From: Penium margaritaceum
Taxonomy: Eukaryota; Streptophyta; Zygnematophyceae; Desmidiales; Peniaceae
Length of the DNA: 64,000 bases
Assembly: GCA_023375785.1 (NCBI GenBank)
Contig: SZWC01000042.1
Span: 555,963 to 619,962 of the forward strand
Direction: 5' to 3'
In this document: positions 60,301 through 64,000 of the stretch, one piece after another
How the letters are laid out: every line of letters starts with the position of its first letter
How positions within the stretch are numbered: the first letter of the stretch is position 1
Translations under genes and position numbers: made by a program
The notes under the pieces: generated by a model
Database searches by the model: none
Told to the model about the DNA's origin: nothing
The model's input: only the letters and a program-made list of their open reading frames with translations

Positions 60301-61051
60301 ATTAGAGCTTCACACTTTGGCACTAGAGAGTCACACCTTGGCACTAGAGCGTCACACTTGGGTACTAGAGCATCACACTTTGGCACCAGAGCGTCACACT
60401 TTGGTACTAGAGCTCCACACATTGGCACTAGAGCACCACACTTTGGCACTAGAGCATCACATTTTGACACTAGACTGTCACGCTTTGGCACTAGAGCGTC
60501 ACACTTTGGCACTAGAGCGTCACACTTTGGCACTAGAGCATCATACTCTGGCATTAGAGTGTCATACTTTGGCACTAGAGCACCACACTCTGGCACTCGA
60601 GCATCACACTTTGCCACTATAACGTCACATTTTGGCACTAGAGCGTCACACTATGGCACCATAGCTTCACACTTTGGCACTATAGCTTCACACTTTGGCA
60701 CGAGAGCATCACGCTTTGGCACTAGAGCTTCATAATTTGGCACTAGATCGTCACACCTTAGCACAAGACTATCATACTTCGGCACTAAAGCCTCACACTT
60801 TGGCACTAGAGTGTCACACTTTGGCACTATAGTGTCACACTTTGGCACTATTGCTTCACACTTTGGCACTAGAGCATCACAGTGTGGCACTAGAGCATCA
60901 CACTTTGGCACTAGACATTCACAGTTTGGTATAAGAGCGTTATACTTTGGTAGTAGAGCCTCACACTTTGGTACTAGACCGTCACATTTTGGCACTAGAG
61001 CTTCACACTAGTACTATAGCTTCACACTTTGGCACTAGAGCATCATATTTT
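54331..61051 (+). repeat. Minisatellite family B, plus orientation, terminal block (6.7 kb)
   Basis: About 320 units, ending in a broken unit at about 61045 where the copia LTR begins. It holds the longest satellite frame in the window (55735-57468, 577 codons of the ASHFGTR heptad). That frame has no non-repeat start, no signal peptide and no domain, and two other frames over the same bases are also long and open, so I do not call a gene. Confidence 0.95.
57640..61040 (+). repeat. Higher-order repeat in family B, period about 1.68-1.72 kb, two copies
   Basis: The series recurs with offsets of 1680, 1701 and 1722 bp (80, 81 and 82 units): GCGTCAAATGCTAG at about 57701 and 59381, and frames at 58356-58916 and 60078-60638. 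The growing offset shows gain of single units within the copies. Confidence 0.8.
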
Positions 61052-61763
61052 TGTCAGGAATGCTGTCCTGGCGTGCCCTGAACTGCCTGAGTGTGCACGG
61101 CTTCTTAGTGCAAAGAGACTTCCAAGGGAGGTGTGTGCTTTGGGTCACCAGAACACCTAAGTGCAAAATTATGGCAGAATACAGATTGCGGAAACTGAGA
61201 AGGGCTGTGCATCATTAAAGGTTATTTATTTTGGTGTGATTACATCAGATTCTTATATCCTGTCATCTGAGCTTTCCAACGCATCCAAGCACGCCCAAAA
61301 CGGAGCAGTATAGTCCCTGCTACGACCATCCAAGCAACCCTTGGTGGAGCCGCCTTTGGCTGCCGCCGACGTTAGTCGTCTTCGACACGAGCCGACGACG
61401 GCTCGAAGCGCCTTTCCTTCATTGACAAGTCAAAGGGCGGCTCGACCTGGTCTATGGGACCTCCCTGGTTGCTTCCTCTAGGGCCTTGGGGTCTATGGAG
61501 CCAGTTGGAGCTGAACACGGACCACCGGCGGTGGAGTATCCCGTCACCCCGGACGGGTACCAGATTCCACCTGCCTGACCATCCAAACGTTGGGTAGGGC
61601 TAACTTTTTGACTTTTCAACCAAATCAAGCAACTGAAAGCTCTAATTCGCATGGAAAAATCCAAGGAGTCTAAATCTACAATCAGATTGGACATCCAACC
61701 ACTTTCTAGTGGTTGGACCAGGAAAACGGCAAACGGCAACCATGGCAGGGGCTCTTTTTAACA
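61052..61763 (-). mobile_element. 3' LTR of a Ty1/copia element (about 712 bp)
   Basis: On the minus strand, downstream of pol: GGGGGAGAT then TGTTAAAAAGAG at 61763, and an end ...CTGACA at 61052 in the middle of a satellite unit. The plus-strand ends TGTCA and TAACA form a short imperfect inverted repeat. The distance from the RNase H stop (61809) to the LTR (about 45 bases) is typical of copia elements. The 5' LTR is outside the window or lost. Confidence 0.7.
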
Positions 61764-61772
61764 ATCTCCCCC
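61764..61772 (-). other. Polypurine tract of the copia element
   Basis: GGGGGAGAT on the minus strand directly before the LTR start TGTTAA. The position fits the plus-strand primer of copia elements. Confidence 0.65.
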
Positions 61773-61808
61773 GTGCACCTTCCATGCCGGATGCCTCATG
61801 CTCACTCT

Positions 61809-63365
61809 TTACTTATCCGCTCCTGCGCCTCCAAGCCCTTCACAGCTTGTCAACCCAAGTCCTGCAAGGCTGATGACATGCCGATCCTGGGGCTGCGCCT
61901 TGGTCAAGCAATCTGCGAGCATGTGCTTTGTGCTGCAATGCTGCATCACAACCTGTCCCTTCTCCACCATGTCGCGCGCGTAGTGGTAGCGCACGTCGAT
62001 GTGCTTCGTCCTTCTGTGCTACGTCGGATTGTTGGTCAGCAAGATGGAGCCGGTGTTGTCCTCTTGAACCACCGTAGGCTCCTGCTGCGGCACGCCCAGC
62101 TCCCCCAGCAATCTGCGGAGCCACACCGCTTCCTTGACCGCCTCGGCCAGAGCGACGTACTCCGCCTCCACTGTGGAGGTGGCGATGCAGTCCTGCTTCC
62201 TGCTGCACCACGAGACCGCTGGACCTGTGAGGAGGAACACATAGCCAAAAGTGGACTTCCTCTTGTCCACATCACCGGCGTAGTCCACGTCAGTGTAGCA
62301 GACCAGCCGCAAGGGGTCTGACATCCCTTTTCCATCGTACTTCAGGCGCGCATGTCGCGTTGCCTGCAAGTACCGGAGGATGCGCTTCGCCGCCTGCCAG
62401 TGTAGTGGCCCAGGGCTGGCCACATACCTGCTCACCTGACCCACCGCGTAGGCCAAGTCCGACCGAGTCGCCACCATGGCATACATCAGGCTGCCCACCA
62501 CCGACTGGTAGGCCACCTCCGCCATGTCCTCCTTATCCTCTTTGGTTTGTGGCACCATCGCCGCACTCAGCTCACAACTTCTGGAGAACGGACTGCCCAC
62601 TGGTTTGCAGTCCTCCATGCCGTACCGCTTCAGGACCTCGGCTGCGTACTTGGCCTGCCCCAACTCAAGCGTGCGCGCCCTCCGATTCCGCATGATGCTG
62701 ACCCCGAGGTAGTACTCCAGCTCCCCCATATTCGTCATCTTAAATCTGCTGCTCACCTGCTCCTTGAGCTGCTGCAAAGCCACCAGATCTGATGAACACA
62801 GGATCAGGTCGTCCACGTAGAGTGCGACAATCTGATGGAGTCCCTTGTTGCGCCGCACGTACACGCTATGGTCTGACTCACAGCGCTTGAAGCCGAGCTC
62901 CGCCATGTAGCTGTCCATCTGTTGGTACCAGCACCTGGGCGCCTGTTTTAGCCCGTACAAGGCCTTCCGCAGCTTGCACACCTTGCCCTCCGGCGCATCC
63001 ACCCCCTCCGGCACCTCAAGGTAGATCTACTTGTCAATGATGCCGTTCAGGAATGCCGTCTTGACATCCATTTGGTGGATCTCCATGTCCTTTGCGGCTG
63101 CCACCGCGAGGATCGTCCGGATGCTTATGAACTTGGCGACGGGCACAAACGTCTCATCGTAGTGTTCGCCTTTCCGCTGCGCGTACCCCTTCGCCACTAG
63201 CTGCGCCTTATATTTATCGACATTGCTGTCCTTTGTGAGATTCACCTTGAACACCCACTTGGAGCTGATCACCTTCGCCCCCTCAGGCCGATCCACCAAA
63301 TCCCAAGTGCCGTTCTCAGCAAGGGACGCAAGTTCTGATTTTATTGCTTCGCCCCTGTCCTCCAC
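61809..63365 (-). pseudogene. pol: Ty1/copia pol, reverse transcriptase and RNase H part, with two in-frame TAG
   Basis: The reverse transcriptase and RNase H that copy element RNA into DNA. Seen in one continuous minus frame of about 518 codons: the N-terminal RT region (NGTWDLV, SSKWVFKVN, YKAQLVAKGYAQ); the first catalytic Asp in MDVKTAFLNG; LRKALYGLKQAPRCWY; the RT active site YVDD (62808-62819); LEYYLGV; then RNase H motifs YTDVDYAGD, EAEYVAL and DNTGSILL; and the C-terminal RTKHIDVRYHYARD and ADCLTKAQ. These are diagnostic of Ty1/copia rather than Ty3/gypsy. TAG at 63027-63029 (just before IYLEVPEG) and at 62019-62021 (just before HRRTKHI) interrupt it; otherwise no frameshift is seen. 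The frame is lost above 63366, so integrase, protease and gag are absent. Inactive under the standard code. Both stops are TAG, which matters for the code question. Confidence 0.88.
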
Positions 63366-64000
63366 TCACTTCTTGATCTAAAGCTTTCACTTTGATTTCT
63401 CCTCTTCCCTTTATTCCACTCGACTCTTCAACATGGTATCTCAGCCGCGTCCGTCTTCGTTCCTGGCTTCGGCATCATCGTTATTACCCCCGTCACCCAG
63501 GTGCCCTCGTCACCCGTGGCGTGCGTAACGTTCCTCCCTCCTCAGTCACGCGTGGCGCATCCTTCCCCCTCGTCGCGTTTGGCACCCGTGGCACCCTCTT
63601 CCTTCCTTAGGGCGTGTGGTTTGCCCTCTTGTCTGCGCATATGGCCCATCCCCTCCTAGCAAAGTCGCGTGACGCCCTCCCTTCCACCCCCATCGTCGCT
63701 CCGTCCCCCTTCGTCGCGCGTCGTCACGCGTGCAGCACGTGCCACATGATTCGCCCCCCCCCCTCCTCGTTGGCGCCTATGGCGCACCCCATGACCGCCG
63801 GCACTTGAGGTGCTCTCCCAATCTGTTCTACCTTGGCGCGTAAGGCGCCCCCCCCTCCCCTCCAGCGCCCTTGGCGCTTCCCTCCCCCCCCTCCGTCCTC
63901 CCCTTTCTGCCCCCGTCTATTGCGCGCATGCTCCCCCTCTTCTCCCTTCTCCCCCTTCTCTGTCTCTCCGCCCCTGTCCCCTTGTCTCCTTGCCCTCCCC
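63366..64000 (+). other. Pyrimidine-rich GC tract with a primer-site-like motif; no gene recognised
   Basis: The plus strand is dominated by C and T with repeated short CGCGTGGCGC-like pieces and long C runs. TGGTATCTCAGC at 63434-63445, directly after ...TTCAACA, differs from the standard initiator-Met primer site at two bases. It could be the primer site of another plus-strand LTR element nested in the copia pol. No coding domain follows; frames of up to about 72 codons are low in complexity. Confidence 0.35.

Noticed and set aside
17513-61051. Dozens of long open frames (up to 577 codons) as protein-coding genes
   Set aside because: They are heptad translations of a 21-bp satellite that is open in three frames at once. 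Ends follow indels, and there is no non-repeat start, domain or consistent frame choice.
5394-61051. Common origin of the 20-bp and 21-bp satellites through their shared CTTTGG
   Set aside because: Six shared bases are too few, and the rest of the units does not align.

Overview
The window is eukaryotic and almost entirely repetitive. I see no intact host gene, no tRNA or rRNA, no operon and no bacterial signal. The best lineage clue is a perfect TGGTATCAGAGC at 14108-14119. This is the primer-binding site, complementary to the 3' end of plant-type initiator Met tRNA, used by many Ty1/copia elements of plants and green algae. Together with a plant-style Ty1/copia pol remnant at the right end, it suggests a green alga or other Viridiplantae with a repeat-rich genome (inference).

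Layout. (1) 1-5.39 kb: decayed LTR-retroelement matter, made of a broken PHD-like zinc-finger ORF, a CCGCGG-rich LTR-like unit and a broken gag. (2) 5.39-13.03 kb: a minisatellite with a 20-bp unit (family A), interrupted by an 808-base assembly gap. (3) 13.03-19.81 kb: a probable copia LTR with its primer site, a gene-less internal tract, a second gag pseudogene, a short block of a 21-bp minisatellite (family B), and a second copy of the LTR-like unit. (4) 19.81-61.05 kb: family B, about 38 kb in total over the window. It runs in plus orientation to 33.914 kb, in minus orientation to 54.325 kb, then in plus orientation again. Three retroelement-like inserts lie inside it (34.57-35.56, 36.75-39.22 and 40.92-41.65 kb). 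(5) 61.05-63.37 kb: the 3' half of a minus-strand Ty1/copia element (LTR, polypurine tract, RNase H and reverse transcriptase). (6) 63.37-64 kb: pyrimidine-rich, GC-rich sequence with no recognised gene.

The very many long open frames in 17.5-61 kb follow from the 21-bp unit being a multiple of three with three stop-free frames (heptads close to ASHFGTR, LALERHT and DALVPKC). I treat them as repeats, not genes.

The most interesting points are these. The two gag copies and the copia pol carry mostly TAG (rarely TAA) in-frame stops, and at ten checked positions in the two gag copies a stop in one faces a Gln codon in the other. This means either C-to-T decay at CAG (CHG) sites or a non-standard TAR=Gln code. 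The two orientation switches of family B each sit on a perfect short palindrome. The single CpG of each satellite unit is a main variable site. LTR ends beginning TGTCAG repeatedly abut the array.
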